Assembly: GCF_016107535.1 (NCBI RefSeq)
Contig: NZ_JABASQ010000013.1
Span: 1 to 64,000, forward strand
Origin: Psychrobacter cibarius
GTDB lineage: Bacteria > Pseudomonadota > Gammaproteobacteria > Pseudomonadales > Moraxellaceae
DNA length: 64,000 nucleotides
Reading direction: 5' to 3'
The notes below the pieces were generated by a model, which saw nothing but the letters and a program-made list of their open reading frames with translations, did not search any database and was not told the DNA's origin. A program made the translations under genes and the position numbers. Each line of letters begins with the position of its first letter. Position 1 is the stretch's first letter. Of the stretch, positions 8,599 through 18,302 are shown piece by piece.

Positions 8599-9264
8599 AT
8601 GGATATTGTTTTAGCTTCTGGTTCGCCGCGCCGTCGTGAGCTGTTAGAAAGAGCACAACTAGAATTTAGCACATTGAGTGTAGATGTCGATGAAACAAAG
8701 CATGATGATGAGTCACCTACAGACTATATCGAGCGCATGGTCGCCACTAAAGCTGAGGCTGCCATACAGCAACTAGCATCACGCTTGAAAACGGATAAAA
8801 GCTGTTTTTCTGACTCACTTATCATTCTAACGTCTGATACCATCGGTGTGCTGGCAGATGGTCAAACAGTGCTGGTCAAGCCAATCGATCGTGAGCACGC
8901 TTATAGCATGTGGCAACAGATGTCTGATAATGTCCATGAAGTATGGACAGCAGTTCAAGCAACGCATGTATCATTATCTTCTAAAGTGGCTAACAGCTCA
9001 ACTCATGAGCCAGTATTTCAAATCATTAATCAGCAACGAATCACTGAGCGTACCGAAGTGACCTTTATAGCGCTCACTGCAGAGATGATGAGTAACTATT
9101 GGGACAGTGGTGAGCCTGCTGATAAAGCGGGTGGTTATGGTATACAAGGTTTGGGTGCTATTTGGGTCAGCCGTATCAATGGTAGCTATACCAATGTCGT
9201 GGGTTTACCACTTCCACAAACGCTGGCGTTAATTAAAAACGTCACAGATATTAGTATCAATTAA
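8599..9264 (+). CDS. maf: Maf-family nucleoside triphosphate pyrophosphatase, 221 aa
   Basis: Maf proteins hydrolyse non-canonical or pyrimidine nucleoside triphosphates to monophosphates (house-cleaning) and are linked with the mre cluster in many bacteria. The N-terminal signature IVLASGSPRRRELL (residues 3-16), the VDVDET segment, LTSDTIGVL with the conserved aspartate near residue 77 and the C-terminal DKAGGYGIQGLGAIWV are all present. Most family members are about 195-200 aa. The extra length here lies near 60-72 and 118-132. It resembles the YhdE type (dTTP/UTP pyrophosphatase), but the subtype is inferred. Confidence 0.88.
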   Translation: MDIVLASGSPRRRELLERAQLEFSTLSVDVDETKHDDESPTDYIERMVATKAEAAIQQLASRLKTDKSCFSDSLIILTSDTIGVLADGQTVLVKPIDREHAYSMWQQMSDNVHEVWTAVQATHVSLSSKVANSSTHEPVFQIINQQRITERTEVTFIALTAEMMSNYWDSGEPADKAGGYGIQGLGAIWVSRINGSYTNVVGLPLPQTLALIKNVTDISIN

Positions 9265-9442
9265 AATGCGAAACAGAACCTCATAGAGATTATTGGTCTC
9301 TCAGAGATTGGTTGTCACTCCAACCTGCTGCACATAATAACACGCGAGAGTAATGGGCGAGAGCCAGCTGCATTTGTTACACTATAAAGATAATAGACGA
9401 TGAACGTCTAACAAGAAAGCTGAGAGATAAGAGAAAAACATT

Positions 9443-11053
9443 ATGTCCGAAGAGCTGCTGATTAATATTAGTCCAATGGAATCCCGTGTCGCAGTCTTAG
9501 ACAATGGCATCTTGGGCGAGATTTATATTGAACGTCATCATAAATTGGGTCTGGTCGGCAATATCTATCTGGGTACAGTCGTACGCGTTTTACCTGGTAT
9601 GCAGGCAGCATTCGTTGATATCGGGCAGTCGCGGACAGCATTTTTACACGTCAATGATATGCAGCGTGAGCCGCGTCCAGTAGCAGAAAATAAAAGTAAA
9701 GCGGCTGACAATAGCGATAAAAACTTGGATAGCAATATAGAAGATGCTGTGGTAGAAAATAGTACTGATAACTTGGCTGTCACGCCACCGGTGATTAGTA
9801 TACAAAATACCGAAGTCATCCCTGTTTCTAAAACGTTGATTCAACATCGCTTGCATGAAAGCCAACGTATTTTAGTGCAAGTGACCAAAGATCAGTTGGG
9901 CAGTAAAGGCGCTCGCTTGACCACCAATATCTCCTTGCCATCTCGCTATTTGGTGTATTTGCCCTCAAGCGAACACATTGGTATCTCTCAACGCATTGAT
10001 GGCGAAGAAGAACGAACTCGTTTGAAGACTGAGCTTAGTAGCCTGATGCAAACGGTCAATCTAAAAGGCGGTCTCATCGCTCGTACCGCTGCTGAACGTG
10101 TCCCTGTCGATAAGCTTGAAGAAGACATTTATTATCTATTGCAACTGTGGCGTACCATCTGCGCGCGTCGCCAAGAGATGAAACAACATCAAAGTTCTGA
10201 GCTTATTTATCAAGAGCTATCATTACCGCTGCGCTCTATCCGTGATTTGGTACACGCGGATACCGAAAAAGTCATCATTGATAATGCACAAATTTACGAA
10301 CAAGTCAGATCCTTTGCCAAAGAGTTTGTGCCTTTTGTCTATGACCGCATTGTCCATTATACCGCTGAGCCATCTTTGTTTGATGTTCATCGGGTCGAAG
10401 ATGATTTGCGTGATGCTTTAAAACGCCGCGTAGATTTAAAATCAGGTGGCTATCTCATTATCGACCAAACAGAAGCGATGACCACAATCGATGTCAATAC
10501 GGGATCATTCGTAGGCGGGCGTTCGTTAGAAGATACGGTTTATAAAACCAATCTTGAGGCAACTCATGCAATCGCCCGACAGCTGCGTTTGCGTAATCTA
10601 GGCGGTATTATCATCCTAGACTTTATTGACATGCTTGAACAGCAGCATAAAGATGATGTGTTAGAGAGCCTGCAATCACAGCTAGTACAAGACTATGCCA
10701 AAACTAAGATTACTCAGGTCAGTGAGCTTGGGTTAGTAGAGATGACGCGTAAACGTACGCGTGAGTCGCTTGGACAGCAGCTATGTGAGCCGTGCTCGAC
10801 CTGTCAAGGACGCGGCTTTGTCAAAACGGCTGAGACAGTGTGCTTTGAGATATTCCGTGAAATCATGCGTTGTGCTCGTACTTATAACTCTCCCAAGAAA
10901 TTTACGGTCGTTGCCCATGCCGCAGTCATTGATTTACTTCTTACTTCAGAGTCAGACACGGTGGCAGATTTAGAGTATTTACTTGGTAGAGTGATTACCT
11001 TTGATGTCGAAAATCTCTATACTCAAGAGCAATATGACATTGTTTTGGATTGA
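9443..11053 (+). CDS. rng: Ribonuclease G, 536 aa
   Basis: RNase G is an RNase E-type endonuclease that matures the 5' end of 16S rRNA and processes some mRNAs. It has an N-terminal S1 domain (MQAAFVDIGQSRTAFLHVND), the 5'-sensor/RNase H fold, the catalytic DNase I-like region with metal-binding aspartates (TIDVNTGSF and IIILDFIDM) and the zinc-link CEPCSTCQGRG near residues 450-460. It is about 45 residues longer than E. coli RNase G (489). The extra stretch is an acidic, low-complexity insert in the S1 domain near residues 75-125 (AADNSDKNLDSNIEDAVVEN). It follows maf, as in E. coli where yhdE precedes rng. Confidence 0.94.
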   Translation: MSEELLINISPMESRVAVLDNGILGEIYIERHHKLGLVGNIYLGTVVRVLPGMQAAFVDIGQSRTAFLHVNDMQREPRPVAENKSKAADNSDKNLDSNIEDAVVENSTDNLAVTPPVISIQNTEVIPVSKTLIQHRLHESQRILVQVTKDQLGSKGARLTTNISLPSRYLVYLPSSEHIGISQRIDGEEERTRLKTELSSLMQTVNLKGGLIARTAAERVPVDKLEEDIYYLLQLWRTICARRQEMKQHQSSELIYQELSLPLRSIRDLVHADTEKVIIDNAQIYEQVRSFAKEFVPFVYDRIVHYTAEPSLFDVHRVEDDLRDALKRRVDLKSGGYLIIDQTEAMTTIDVNTGSFVGGRSLEDTVYKTNLEATHAIARQLRLRNLGGIIILDFIDMLEQQHKDDVLESLQSQLVQDYAKTKITQVSELGLVEMTRKRTRESLGQQLCEPCSTCQGRGFVKTAETVCFEIFREIMRCARTYNSPKKFTVVAHAAVIDLLLTSESDTVADLEYLLGRVITFDVENLYTQEQYDIVLD

Positions 11054-11148
11054 TGTTTCATAGCTTTAGATTAACAGTGCATAGTTATCAATTCATATAA
11101 GCGTGATTATTAAGCACAGATACGGTTGTTTACATATTACTGTTTATA

Positions 11149-11185
11149 AAGGGTAATATCATAAGTCGCTACAGATATTACCCTT
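11149..11185 (+). terminator. Hairpin after rng, terminator-like
   Basis: AAGGGTAATATC (11149-11160) and GATATTACCCTT (11174-11185) form a perfect 12-bp stem with a 13-nt loop. The T-run usual for intrinsic terminators is missing. It is well placed to end or protect the rng transcript just before the S10 promoter. Confidence 0.5.
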
Positions 11186-11211
11186 GCAATGACTGAAATA
11201 CTATGTATAAT
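11184..11211 (+). promoter_or_regulatory. Probable sigma-70 promoter of the S10 operon
   Basis: TTGCAA (11184-11189), a 16-nt spacer and a perfect TATAAT (11206-11211) lie upstream of rpsJ. They imply a leader of about 275 nt, similar in kind to the long S10 leader of enterobacteria where L4 acts as autogenous repressor. A second perfect TATAAT at 11314-11319 lacks a good -35 box. I cannot identify the L4-binding hairpins with certainty. Confidence 0.6.
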
Positions 11212-11494
11212 ATACACCACTGAATTATATATGCGCCGCCAATCAAACAGCGGGCGCTATGACAGCTAGAGCATCGTTTCTAGCACTATTTCATTATGCC
11301 TTTGCTGACATCCTATAATGGAAGGGTCGGCGGGGCTTTAAACTATTTTGCTTTTGGCACGCTACAAGTTCGGATAAAGAACTCATTCTGGTTTAGAACA
11401 GAAGGCCGCTTTAAGTGAATATTTAACCAAACGGCTTTTGATCATATCTTTGCAAAGCAAAAATGACAAAAGCACATATTAGGAGCTTGCTGGC

Positions 11495-11806
11495 ATGGCT
11501 AACCAGAGAATCCGTATCCGTCTTAAGTCTTTTGATCATCGTCTGATTGATCAATCTGCACAAGAGATTGTTGATACTGCAAAGCGCACCGGTGCGCAAG
11601 TTTGTGGTCCTGTACCGTTGCCGACTCGCATTGAGCGCTTCAACGTTCTAACTTCACCACACGTAAACAAAGACGCTCGTGATCAGTACGAAATCCGTAC
11701 TCATAAGCGTATGGTTGACATCGTTCAACCTACCGACAAAACTGTGGATGCGCTAATGAAGCTTGACTTGGCGGCGGGTGTTGACGTTCAAATTGCTTTG
11801 GGTTAA
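11495..11806 (+). CDS. rpsJ: 30S ribosomal protein S10 (NusE), 103 aa
   Basis: S10 is a 30S head protein and, as NusE, part of the NusB-NusE antitermination complex. The universal start ([19 protein letters not shown]), the conserved [36 protein letters not shown] stretch at about 37-72 and the usual length identify it. AGGAG lies 7 nt before the ATG. It is the first gene of the S10 operon, behind a 5' leader of more than 270 nt. Confidence 0.98.
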   Translation: MANQRIRIRLKSFDHRLIDQSAQEIVDTAKRTGAQVCGPVPLPTRIERFNVLTSPHVNKDARDQYEIRTHKRMVDIVQPTDKTVDALMKLDLAAGVDVQIALG

Positions 11807-11854
11807 TGCACATAAACACCCAACCCATTAATATAAGATATAAAGAGGTCTAAA

Positions 11855-12493
11855 ATGGCGATCGGTTTAGTCGGTAAAAAATGCGGCATGACCCGTGTCT
11901 TCACTGAAGCAGGCGCATCTATCCCTGTAACAGTGGTTGAGATCAGTGCTAATCGCATTACTCAAGTAAAAAATACTGATGTAGATGGCTATCAAGCCAT
12001 CCAAGTTACCACAGGTACCCGTCGTGACAGCCGCGTAGCAGCAGCTCAAAAAGGTCACTTCGCTAAAGCTGGCGTTGCCGCTGGTCGTGGTGTTTGGGAA
12101 TTTCGTGCCAATGATAGCGATCTTGAAGGTCGTGAAATTGGTGGTGAGATCCTAGCTGACTTGTTCGAACAAGGTCAGATGGTTGATGTCACAGGTAACA
12201 GTAAAGGTAAAGGCTTTCAAGGCGGCGTGAAGCGTCACAACTTCAGCATGCAAGATGCCACTCATGGTAACTCAGTATCTCACCGTGCCATTGGTTCAAC
12301 TGGTCAAAACCAGTCACCAGGTAAAGTCTTCAAAGGCAAAAAAATGCCAGGTCAGATGGGTAACAAACGCGTTACCGTTCAGGGCCTAGAAGTGATATCG
12401 GTTGATGTTGAAAAAGGGTTACTTGTCATCAAGGGTGCTATCCCAGGTGCCACCGGTGGCGATGTCATCGTACGTCCGTCAGTCAAAGCCTAA
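11855..12493 (+). CDS. rplC: 50S ribosomal protein L3, 212 aa
   Basis: L3 binds 23S rRNA near the peptidyl transferase centre and is one of the first assembly proteins. [16 protein letters not shown] at the start and the central [11 protein letters not shown]...THGNSVSHR with [20 protein letters not shown] (about residues 121-168) are diagnostic. The glutamine of the NQSPG motif is the site methylated by PrmB in E. coli. The length is usual. AGAGG precedes the ATG. Confidence 0.98.
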   Translation: MAIGLVGKKCGMTRVFTEAGASIPVTVVEISANRITQVKNTDVDGYQAIQVTTGTRRDSRVAAAQKGHFAKAGVAAGRGVWEFRANDSDLEGREIGGEILADLFEQGQMVDVTGNSKGKGFQGGVKRHNFSMQDATHGNSVSHRAIGSTGQNQSPGKVFKGKKMPGQMGNKRVTVQGLEVISVDVEKGLLVIKGAIPGATGGDVIVRPSVKA

Positions 12494-12507
12494 GCAAGGG
12501 GATTAAC

Positions 12508-13110
12508 GTGGATTTAAAAACAGTTACAGGGGCGGCAGTTGAGCTTTCTGATACGGCTTTCGGTCGTGAATTCAACGAAGCATTAGTGCATCAAGTCGTC
12601 ACCGCATATCTTGCTGGTGCTCGTCAAGGTACACGCGCTCAAAAAACCCGTGCCGAAGTTTCTGGTGGTGGCATTAAGCCATGGCGCCAAAAAGGTACTG
12701 GTCGCGCTCGTGCAGGTTCTATTCGTAGCCCAATCTGGCGTTCTGGTGGTCGTGCATTCGCGGCTAAACCACAGGATTGGTCACAGAAAGTTAACCGTAA
12801 AATGTATCGCGGTGCTATGCAGTGTATCTTAGCTGAATTGATTCGCCAAGAGCGTTTGATTTTGGTCGAAGAGCTAAGCGTTTCTGGACCTAAGACTAAA
12901 GAGTTGATTGCAAAGTTAGGTGAGTTAAATGCATCACGTGCATTAATCGTCACTAAAGAAGTTGACGAAAACTTATACTTAGCTGCTCGCAACATCCCAC
13001 ATGTCAATGTACTTGATACAAGTGAAGTGGATCCAGTGAGCTTGATCGCTTTTGATAAAGTGATCATGACAGTCGAAGCTGCGAAACAATTTGAGGAAGC
13101 ACTAGCATGA
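12508..13110 (+). CDS. rplD: 50S ribosomal protein L4, 200 aa
   Basis: L4 lines the exit tunnel with an extended loop (residues ~45-95, [37 protein letters not shown]). In enterobacteria it also represses its own operon through the S10 leader. The start is GTG at 12508, preceded by AAGGGGATTAAC. An upstream ATG in frame is absent. The stop overlaps the rplW start by 4 nt (ATGA). Confidence 0.98.
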   Translation: MDLKTVTGAAVELSDTAFGREFNEALVHQVVTAYLAGARQGTRAQKTRAEVSGGGIKPWRQKGTGRARAGSIRSPIWRSGGRAFAAKPQDWSQKVNRKMYRGAMQCILAELIRQERLILVEELSVSGPKTKELIAKLGELNASRALIVTKEVDENLYLAARNIPHVNVLDTSEVDPVSLIAFDKVIMTVEAAKQFEEALA

Positions 13111-13457
13111 ATAACGCAAGACTTTATCAGATCCTAAGAGGACCTGTATTCTCAGAGAAATCTCAAATGCTTGGCGACTCACTTGGTGTGCAGGTATTTA
13201 AAATTGACTCTAACGCTACTAAGCTTGAAGTCAAAAAAGCGGTTGAGATGATGTTTGAAGGTGTTGAAGTTTTAAAAGTAAACACTTTGAATGTTAAAGG
13301 TAAGACAAAGCGTTTTGGTAAAAGTATCGGCCGTCGTAATGACTACAAAAAAGCCTACGTTACCTTAAAAGCTGGTCAAGATGTACAAATGGCTGATGCT
13401 GGTGAAGAGGTCGCGAATACGACTGCTTCTACTAGTGAAACAGCGAACAACGAATAA
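13107..13457 (+). CDS. rplW: 50S ribosomal protein L23, 116 aa, with acidic tail
   Basis: L23 sits at the tunnel exit and is the dock for trigger factor and SRP. The core ([15 protein letters not shown] ... [30 protein letters not shown]) is standard. After about residue 95 there is a 20-residue acidic and Ser/Thr-rich tail ([20 protein letters not shown]) that the E. coli protein (100 aa) does not have. Translation is coupled to rplD through an ATGA overlap. Confidence 0.97.
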   Translation: MNNARLYQILRGPVFSEKSQMLGDSLGVQVFKIDSNATKLEVKKAVEMMFEGVEVLKVNTLNVKGKTKRFGKSIGRRNDYKKAYVTLKAGQDVQMADAGEEVANTTASTSETANNE

Positions 13458-13468
13458 GGATTACACTC

Positions 13469-14296
13469 ATGCCTATCGTAAAAGCAAAGCCAACATCACC
13501 AGGCCGTCGTTTTGTTGAAAAAGTGGTGCATCCACACCTTTATAAAGGTCGTCCGTTTGCAGCGCTTCTCGAATCAAAAAGTAAAACTGGTGGTCGTAAC
13601 AATAATGGTCGCATAACGACTCGTCATATTGGCGGTGGTCATAAGCAGCATTATCGTATTATCGATTTCAAACGTACTAAAGACAATATCCCAGCTACGG
13701 TAGAGCGTATTGAATACGATCCTAACCGTACTGCGCACATTGCTTTACTTAAGTACGCTGATGGCGAACGTCGCTATATCATTGCTGCTAAAAAACAAGC
13801 AGTTGGCGATACAGTAATGTCAGGTGAGCTATCACCGATTCGTCCAGGTAACTGTTTACCGCTAAAAAACATCCCATTGGGTACTGTGATCCATAATATC
13901 GAACTTAAGATCGGTAAAGGCGCACAGATGGCTCGTTCTGCGGGTGCTAGCGTTCAGTTGTTAGGTCGTGAAGGTATTTATGCTATTCTACGTATGCGCT
14001 CTGGCGAAACACGCCGTGTACACGTGAACTGCCGTGCCGTTATTGGTGAAGTTTCTAACACTGAGAACAACTTGAAATCACTTGGTAAAGCCGGTGCTTC
14101 ACGTTGGCGTGGTGTTCGTCCTTCTGTTCGTGGTGTTGCTATGAACCCGGTTGATCACCCACATGGTGGTGGTGAAGGTCGTAATAAAGGTCGCCATCCA
14201 ACCAGCCCTTGGGGTCAGAAGTCTAAAGGACTTAAAACGCGTAGTAATAAGCGTACTGACAATATGATCATCCGCCGTCGCGCCAAGAAGAAATAA
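13469..14296 (+). CDS. rplB: 50S ribosomal protein L2, 275 aa
   Basis: L2 is needed for subunit association and peptidyl transferase activity. The start [15 protein letters not shown], the RNA-binding SH3-like middle part and the C-terminal [23 protein letters not shown] loop (residues ~226-246) with the essential histidine are all present. The length matches the family (273-277). It lies 11 nt after rplW. Confidence 0.98.
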   Translation: MPIVKAKPTSPGRRFVEKVVHPHLYKGRPFAALLESKSKTGGRNNNGRITTRHIGGGHKQHYRIIDFKRTKDNIPATVERIEYDPNRTAHIALLKYADGERRYIIAAKKQAVGDTVMSGELSPIRPGNCLPLKNIPLGTVIHNIELKIGKGAQMARSAGASVQLLGREGIYAILRMRSGETRRVHVNCRAVIGEVSNTENNLKSLGKAGASRWRGVRPSVRGVAMNPVDHPHGGGEGRNKGRHPTSPWGQKSKGLKTRSNKRTDNMIIRRRAKKK

Positions 14297-14308
14297 AGGA
14301 AGAATTTC

Positions 14309-14584
14309 ATGCCTCGTTCATTGAAAAAAGGTCCATTCATAGACGCGCATTTGTTTGCTAAAGTTGAGAATGCATTAGACACCAACTCACGCAAGCCAAT
14401 TAAGACTTGGTCGCGCCGCTCGATGATCCTACCACAAATGGTTGGCTTAACCTTGTCTGTTCACAATGGCCGTACTCATGTACCGGTTATCGTGAGTGAA
14501 CAGATGGTTGGTCATAAACTAGGTGAATTTGCCCCGACTCGTACGTATCGTGGTCATGGCATTGACAAAAAAGCTAAGAGATAA
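14309..14584 (+). CDS. rpsS: 30S ribosomal protein S19, 91 aa
   Basis: S19 binds the 3' domain of 16S rRNA in the 30S head with S13. [20 protein letters not shown], the motif [17 protein letters not shown] and the end [15 protein letters not shown] are diagnostic. AAGGAAGAA precedes the ATG. It has the usual length and sits between rplB and rplV in the canonical order. Confidence 0.98.
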   Translation: MPRSLKKGPFIDAHLFAKVENALDTNSRKPIKTWSRRSMILPQMVGLTLSVHNGRTHVPVIVSEQMVGHKLGEFAPTRTYRGHGIDKKAKR

Positions 14585-14594
14585 GGTGCTTACC

Positions 14595-14924
14595 ATGGAA
14601 GTAACTGCAAAATTACGCGGTGCCGCCATATCGGCACAAAAAGTTAGACTCGTTGCCGATGAAGTTCGTGGCAAATCTATCGAGCGTGCTTTGGATATCC
14701 TAACGTATAGTAATAAAAAAGGCGCTGTATTTGTTAAGAAATGTCTTAACTCAGCCATCGCCAATGCCGAACACAACAACGGTCTAGATATTGATACCCT
14801 TAAAGTATCAACCATCTACGTTGATGAAGGCATTACGCTAAAACGTATCCTACCACGTGCTAAAGGTCGCGCTGATCGTATCAGTAAGCGTACCTGTCAC
14901 ATCACTATAAAGGTAGGAGAATAA
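14595..14924 (+). CDS. rplV: 50S ribosomal protein L22, 109 aa
   Basis: L22 reaches into the exit tunnel with a beta-hairpin ([19 protein letters not shown] near residues 82-100) that is also a site of macrolide resistance changes. I chose ATG 14595 ([20 protein letters not shown]), preceded by AAGGTG. A longer frame opening at 14523 lies inside rpsS. The length equals the family norm (110). Confidence 0.97.
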   Translation: MEVTAKLRGAAISAQKVRLVADEVRGKSIERALDILTYSNKKGAVFVKKCLNSAIANAEHNNGLDIDTLKVSTIYVDEGITLKRILPRAKGRADRISKRTCHITIKVGE

Positions 14925-14927
14925 GTT

Positions 14928-15656
14928 ATGGGTCAAAAAGTACATCCAATCGGAATTCGTCTTGGTGTTGTAAAGAAGCATAACGCAAACTGGTATGCTA
15001 ACCCTAAACAATACTCAGAATACCTAATCAACGACATTCAAGTTCGTGAATATCTGCGCAAAAAGCTTGATAGTGCTATGATTAGCAAAATCATGATTGA
15101 GCGTCCTACAGGTGCTGCTAAGATTACCATCGCCACTGCGCGTCCTGGTATCGTTATCGGTAAGAAAGGCGAAGACATCGAAAGACTTCAAAAAGAATTG
15201 ACCAAAATTATGGGCGTACCTGCTCAGGTCAACATTGAAGAAATCACCTCGCCTGATCTTGATGCTCATTTAGTAGCGGAAGGTATCGCAAGTCAGCTTG
15301 AGCGTCGTGTTATGTTCCGCCGTGCTATGAAGCGCGCCGTACAGAACAGCATGCGTTCTGGTGCTAAAGGTATTAAAGTTGAGCTGTCTGGCCGTCTTGG
15401 CGGTGCTGAGATTGCTCGTACTGAATGGTACCGTGAAGGTCGTGTGCCATTGCATACACTACGCGCTGATATCGACTATTCGTCAGTACGTGCGGAAACT
15501 ACTTACGGCACCATCGGTGTAAAAGTTTGGATCTTCCGTGGCGAAATCCTTGACGGTATGAACAGTGTATACAATCCCGTTAAAGAAGAGCAGACTCGTG
15601 CGCCAAAACGCCGTGGTCGTGGAAACGGAAACCGTCGAAACACAGACAGAGGTTAA
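14928..15656 (+). CDS. rpsC: 30S ribosomal protein S3, 242 aa
   Basis: S3 forms part of the mRNA entry tunnel and its helicase activity. The N-terminal [13 protein letters not shown], the KH domain ([18 protein letters not shown], about residues 63-80) and the C-terminal domain with [22 protein letters not shown] are present. The tail is basic ([16 protein letters not shown]) and slightly longer than in E. coli (233). Confidence 0.98.
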   Translation: MGQKVHPIGIRLGVVKKHNANWYANPKQYSEYLINDIQVREYLRKKLDSAMISKIMIERPTGAAKITIATARPGIVIGKKGEDIERLQKELTKIMGVPAQVNIEEITSPDLDAHLVAEGIASQLERRVMFRRAMKRAVQNSMRSGAKGIKVELSGRLGGAEIARTEWYREGRVPLHTLRADIDYSSVRAETTYGTIGVKVWIFRGEILDGMNSVYNPVKEEQTRAPKRRGRGNGNRRNTDRG

Positions 15657-15659
15657 ACT

Positions 15660-16073
15660 ATGTTACAGCCAAAACGTACCAAGTTTCGTAAAATGCACAA
15701 AGGTCGTAACACTGGGCTAGCTCATCGTGGAAGCACCGTTGCATTCGGACAAATTGGTCTAAAATCGTTGACTCGTGGTCGTATGACTGCCCGTCAAATT
15801 GAAGCAGCACGTCGTACCATCACTCGTAAAATTAAGCGTGGTGGTAAGATTTGGATTCGTGTATTCCCAGACAAACCAATTACCAATAAACCACTAGAAG
15901 TACGTATGGGTAAAGGTAAAGGTCCTGTAGAATATTGGGTATGCGAAATCAAACCTGGTAAAGTGCTATATGAACTCGAAGGGGTTTCAGAAGAACTTGC
16001 TCGCGAAGCGTTCACGCTTGCTGCAGCAAAACTGCCCTTTAAAACTACCATTGTTAAGCGGACGATAATGTAA
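15660..16073 (+). CDS. rplP: 50S ribosomal protein L16, 137 aa
   Basis: L16 supports the A-site tRNA elbow. [17 protein letters not shown], the motif [18 protein letters not shown] and [22 protein letters not shown] identify it. The arginine after [11 protein letters not shown] lies in the region hydroxylated by YcfD/RoxA in E. coli. The stop shares one base with the rpmC start (TAATG). Confidence 0.98.
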
Positions 16074-16270
16074 TGAAGATCAGTGAATTACGTGATAAAT
16101 CATTAGAAGAACTGACTCAGTTACTTGATGAAAAGCAACTTGATGCTTTCCGTATTCGTATGGCTAAAGCAACTGGTCAGTTGGGTAATACCCATGAAGT
16201 ACGTGTTAATCGTCGTGCGATTGCTCAGCTTCAGACTTTGATTAACGAGAAACAACGAGGCGACTCATGA
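16073..16270 (+). CDS. rpmC: 50S ribosomal protein L29, 65 aa
   Basis: L29 is a small helical hairpin near the tunnel exit, beside L23. [20 protein letters not shown] and the end [14 protein letters not shown] are typical. It overlaps rplP by one base and rpsQ by four (ATGA), so the three are translationally coupled. Confidence 0.97.
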
Positions 16271-16539
16271 GCGATAACAATCAAACAGCTAATGCTAGCG
16301 TATTGACAGGACGAGTTGTCAGTGACAAGATGGACAAGTCCATCACAGTTTTGATTGAGCGTCTGGTTCGTCATCCTTTGTATGGCAAGCAGCTTCGTCG
16401 TTCTACAAAAATCAAAGCCCATGATGAGAATAACGTTTGCCAACAAGGCGACCTTGTCCGCATCAAAGAAACGCGTCCAATCTCTAAAACCAAGTCTTGG
16501 ACTTTGGTTGAAGTGGTTGAAAAAGTAGAAAAAATCTAA
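16267..16539 (+). CDS. rpsQ: 30S ribosomal protein S17, 90 aa
   Basis: S17 is a primary binder of the 5' domain of 16S rRNA. The OB-fold core is visible: [29 protein letters not shown] and the C-terminal [23 protein letters not shown]. It closes the S10 operon here. A 181-nt gap with a promoter follows before rplN. Confidence 0.97.
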
Positions 16540-16544
16540 GTAAA

Positions 16545-16573
16545 TTGCATTAAAAGCCAGAAGCTGTTAAAAT
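16545..16573 (+). promoter_or_regulatory. Probable spc operon promoter before rplN
   Basis: TTGCAT (16545-16550), a 17-nt spacer and TAAAAT (16568-16573) with an extended -10 TG (TGTTAAAAT) lie in the 181-nt gap between rpsQ and rplN. The place corresponds to the start of the spc operon in E. coli. The leader to rplN would be about 140 nt. Confidence 0.6.
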
Positions 16574-16720
16574 AGCCGCCTTTTTAAGGATGCTGATTGC
16601 GCCGAGCGTATATCACTCACATTAAGAGTAGCAGCGGTTATTATTATTAAAATGCCGACTACTCATACTGTGCTAGCGGCAGCAACTGGTTTTTATTGCT
16701 CATACGTGTGGAGTAACGCT

Positions 16721-17089
16721 ATGATTCAGGTTGAATCGATGCTGGAAGTTGCAGATAATAGCGGTGCAAGACGAGTTCAGTGCATTAAAGTACTGGGTGG
16801 CTCTCATCGTCGTTATGCATCAGTTGGCGACATTATTAAAGTAACGGTTAAAGAAGCCATTCCTCGCGGTCGTGTTAAAAAAGGCGACGTGATGAATGCT
16901 GTAGTTGTACGTACCAAAAAAGGCGTTCGTCGTCCTGATGGTTCTGTTCTGCGTTTTGACGACAATGCTGCGGTATTGTTGAACCAAAATAAAGCACCGA
17001 TTGCAACTCGTATTTTTGGACCGGTAACTCGTGAACTACGTGGTGATCAGTTTATGAAAATTGTATCACTAGCACCAGAAGTATTGTGA
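16721..17089 (+). CDS. rplN: 50S ribosomal protein L14, 122 aa
   Basis: L14 contacts 16S rRNA helix 44 (bridge B8) and is the target of the silencing factor Rsf[28 protein letters not shown] and the end [24 protein letters not shown] are universal. I chose ATG 16721 with GGAG upstream. An in-frame extension from 16652 ([13 protein letters not shown]...) has no place in the L14 family and covers the promoter leader. Confidence 0.97.
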   Translation: MIQVESMLEVADNSGARRVQCIKVLGGSHRRYASVGDIIKVTVKEAIPRGRVKKGDVMNAVVVRTKKGVRRPDGSVLRFDDNAAVLLNQNKAPIATRIFGPVTRELRGDQFMKIVSLAPEVL

Positions 17090-17097
17090 GGTAATCC

Positions 17098-17415
17098 ATG
17101 TCAAAATTACGTAAAGGCGATACAGTTATCGTGATTGCTGGGAAAGACAAAGGCAAGCAAGGTACTGTACAAGCTGTAAAAAATGATCGTATTAAAGTTG
17201 AAGGCATTAATATTGTCACTAAACATCAGAAGCCAAATCAGGCAACTGGCGTTGAAGGTGGCATTCTTAAGAAAGAAGCTTTTCTACATATCTCAAATGT
17301 CGCAATATTAAATGCGCAAACCCAAAAAGCTGATCGTATTACTTATCAGTTCGGCGAAGACGGCAAGAAACAACGCGTCTATCGTTCGAACGGTGAAGTA
17401 GTGGCGACTGCGTAA
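17098..17415 (+). CDS. rplX: 50S ribosomal protein L24, 105 aa
   Basis: L24 is an assembly initiator of the 50S subunit near the tunnel exit. The KOW motif (LRKGDTVIVIAGKDKGKQGTVQAV, residues 4-27) and HQKPNQATGVEGGILKKEAFLHISNVA are present. It has the usual length and lies 8 nt after rplN. Confidence 0.97.
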   Translation: MSKLRKGDTVIVIAGKDKGKQGTVQAVKNDRIKVEGINIVTKHQKPNQATGVEGGILKKEAFLHISNVAILNAQTQKADRITYQFGEDGKKQRVYRSNGEVVATA

Positions 17416-17436
17416 GACACTAAGGGTGTAATGGTA

Positions 17437-17973
17437 ATGGCAAGATTAAAATCTTTATATAACGAAGAATTAAAGCAGCAAATCAAAGAAGAGCTTGGTT
17501 TGGCTAATGTGATGCAAGTGCCTAAAATCACTAAAATCACACTTAACATGGGTGTAGGCGGCGCGTCTCAAGACAAGAAATTGCTTGAAGGTGCAGTAGC
17601 TGACATGACCGCTATCGCTGGTCAAAAACCTGTCGTCACCAAAGCGCGTAAATCAGTTGCTGGCTTTAAAATTCGTGAAGAATGGCCAATTGGCTGCAAA
17701 GTAACGCTACGCGGTGAGCAAATGTACGAATTTTTAGATCGTCTCATTGCCATTGCAATTCCTCGTATTCGTGATTTCCGCGGTTTTTCACCTAAAGCCT
17801 TTGACGGACGTGGTAACTACTCATTGGGTATCAAAGAACAGATCGTATTCCCAGAAGTAGATTTTGACAAGATTGATCGTATCCGCGGTATGGATGTGAC
17901 AATCACCACGTCAGCTCAATCTGATGAAGAAGGTCGCGCGTTGCTTAAAGCATTCGGCTTCCCATTTAAATAA
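17437..17973 (+). CDS. rplE: 50S ribosomal protein L5, 178 aa
   Basis: L5 carries 5S rRNA with L18 and L25. The motifs [45 protein letters not shown] and [31 protein letters not shown] are diagnostic. Two ATG codons lie six bases apart (17431 and 17437). I prefer 17437 ([13 protein letters not shown]), which matches the Moraxellaceae L5 start. AAGGG lies 10 nt before it but only 4 nt before the first ATG. Confidence 0.95.
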   Translation: MARLKSLYNEELKQQIKEELGLANVMQVPKITKITLNMGVGGASQDKKLLEGAVADMTAIAGQKPVVTKARKSVAGFKIREEWPIGCKVTLRGEQMYEFLDRLIAIAIPRIRDFRGFSPKAFDGRGNYSLGIKEQIVFPEVDFDKIDRIRGMDVTITTSAQSDEEGRALLKAFGFPFK

Positions 17974-17985
17974 GGTAAAGACGTT

Positions 17986-18291
17986 ATGGCAAAGAAGAGC
18001 ATGATTAACCGCGAATTAAAGCGCGAAAAAATGGTTGCTAAGTACGCTGATAAGCGTATCAAGCTAAAAGAAACTATCAGTGATATGACTGCAAGTGACG
18101 AAACTCGTATGGAAGCGATGCTAGAGCTACAAGCTCTTCCACGCAATTCATCGCCAGTACGTCTGCGCAATCGTTGTGCTATCACCGGTCGTCCTCACGG
18201 TTACTTCCGCAAGTTTGGCTTATCACGCAATATGCTGCGTGAGCGTGTCATGCAAGGCGATGTGCCTGGTGTTCGTAAAGCAAGCTGGTAA
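17986..18291 (+). CDS. rpsN: 30S ribosomal protein S14, 101 aa (zinc-free type)
   Basis: S14 is a 30S head protein. The C-terminal signature [26 protein letters not shown] (about residues 63-88) is diagnostic. The CxxC pairs of the zinc-binding short form are absent, so this is the long C-minus type of about 101 aa. The usual order rplE-rpsN-rpsH is kept. Confidence 0.97.
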   Translation: MAKKSMINRELKREKMVAKYADKRIKLKETISDMTASDETRMEAMLELQALPRNSSPVRLRNRCAITGRPHGYFRKFGLSRNMLRERVMQGDVPGVRKASW

Positions 18292-18302
18292 GGGGTAACT
18301 AT

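Noticed and set aside
12639-13067. 142-codon minus-strand frame opposite rplD.
   Set aside because: It is a shadow of a conserved ribosomal protein gene. No start signal or homology was recognised.
16652-16720. N-terminal extension of L14 from an upstream ATG ([13 protein letters not shown]...).
   Set aside because: No L14 has such an extension. The region holds the spc promoter leader, and ATG 16721 has its own ribosome site.
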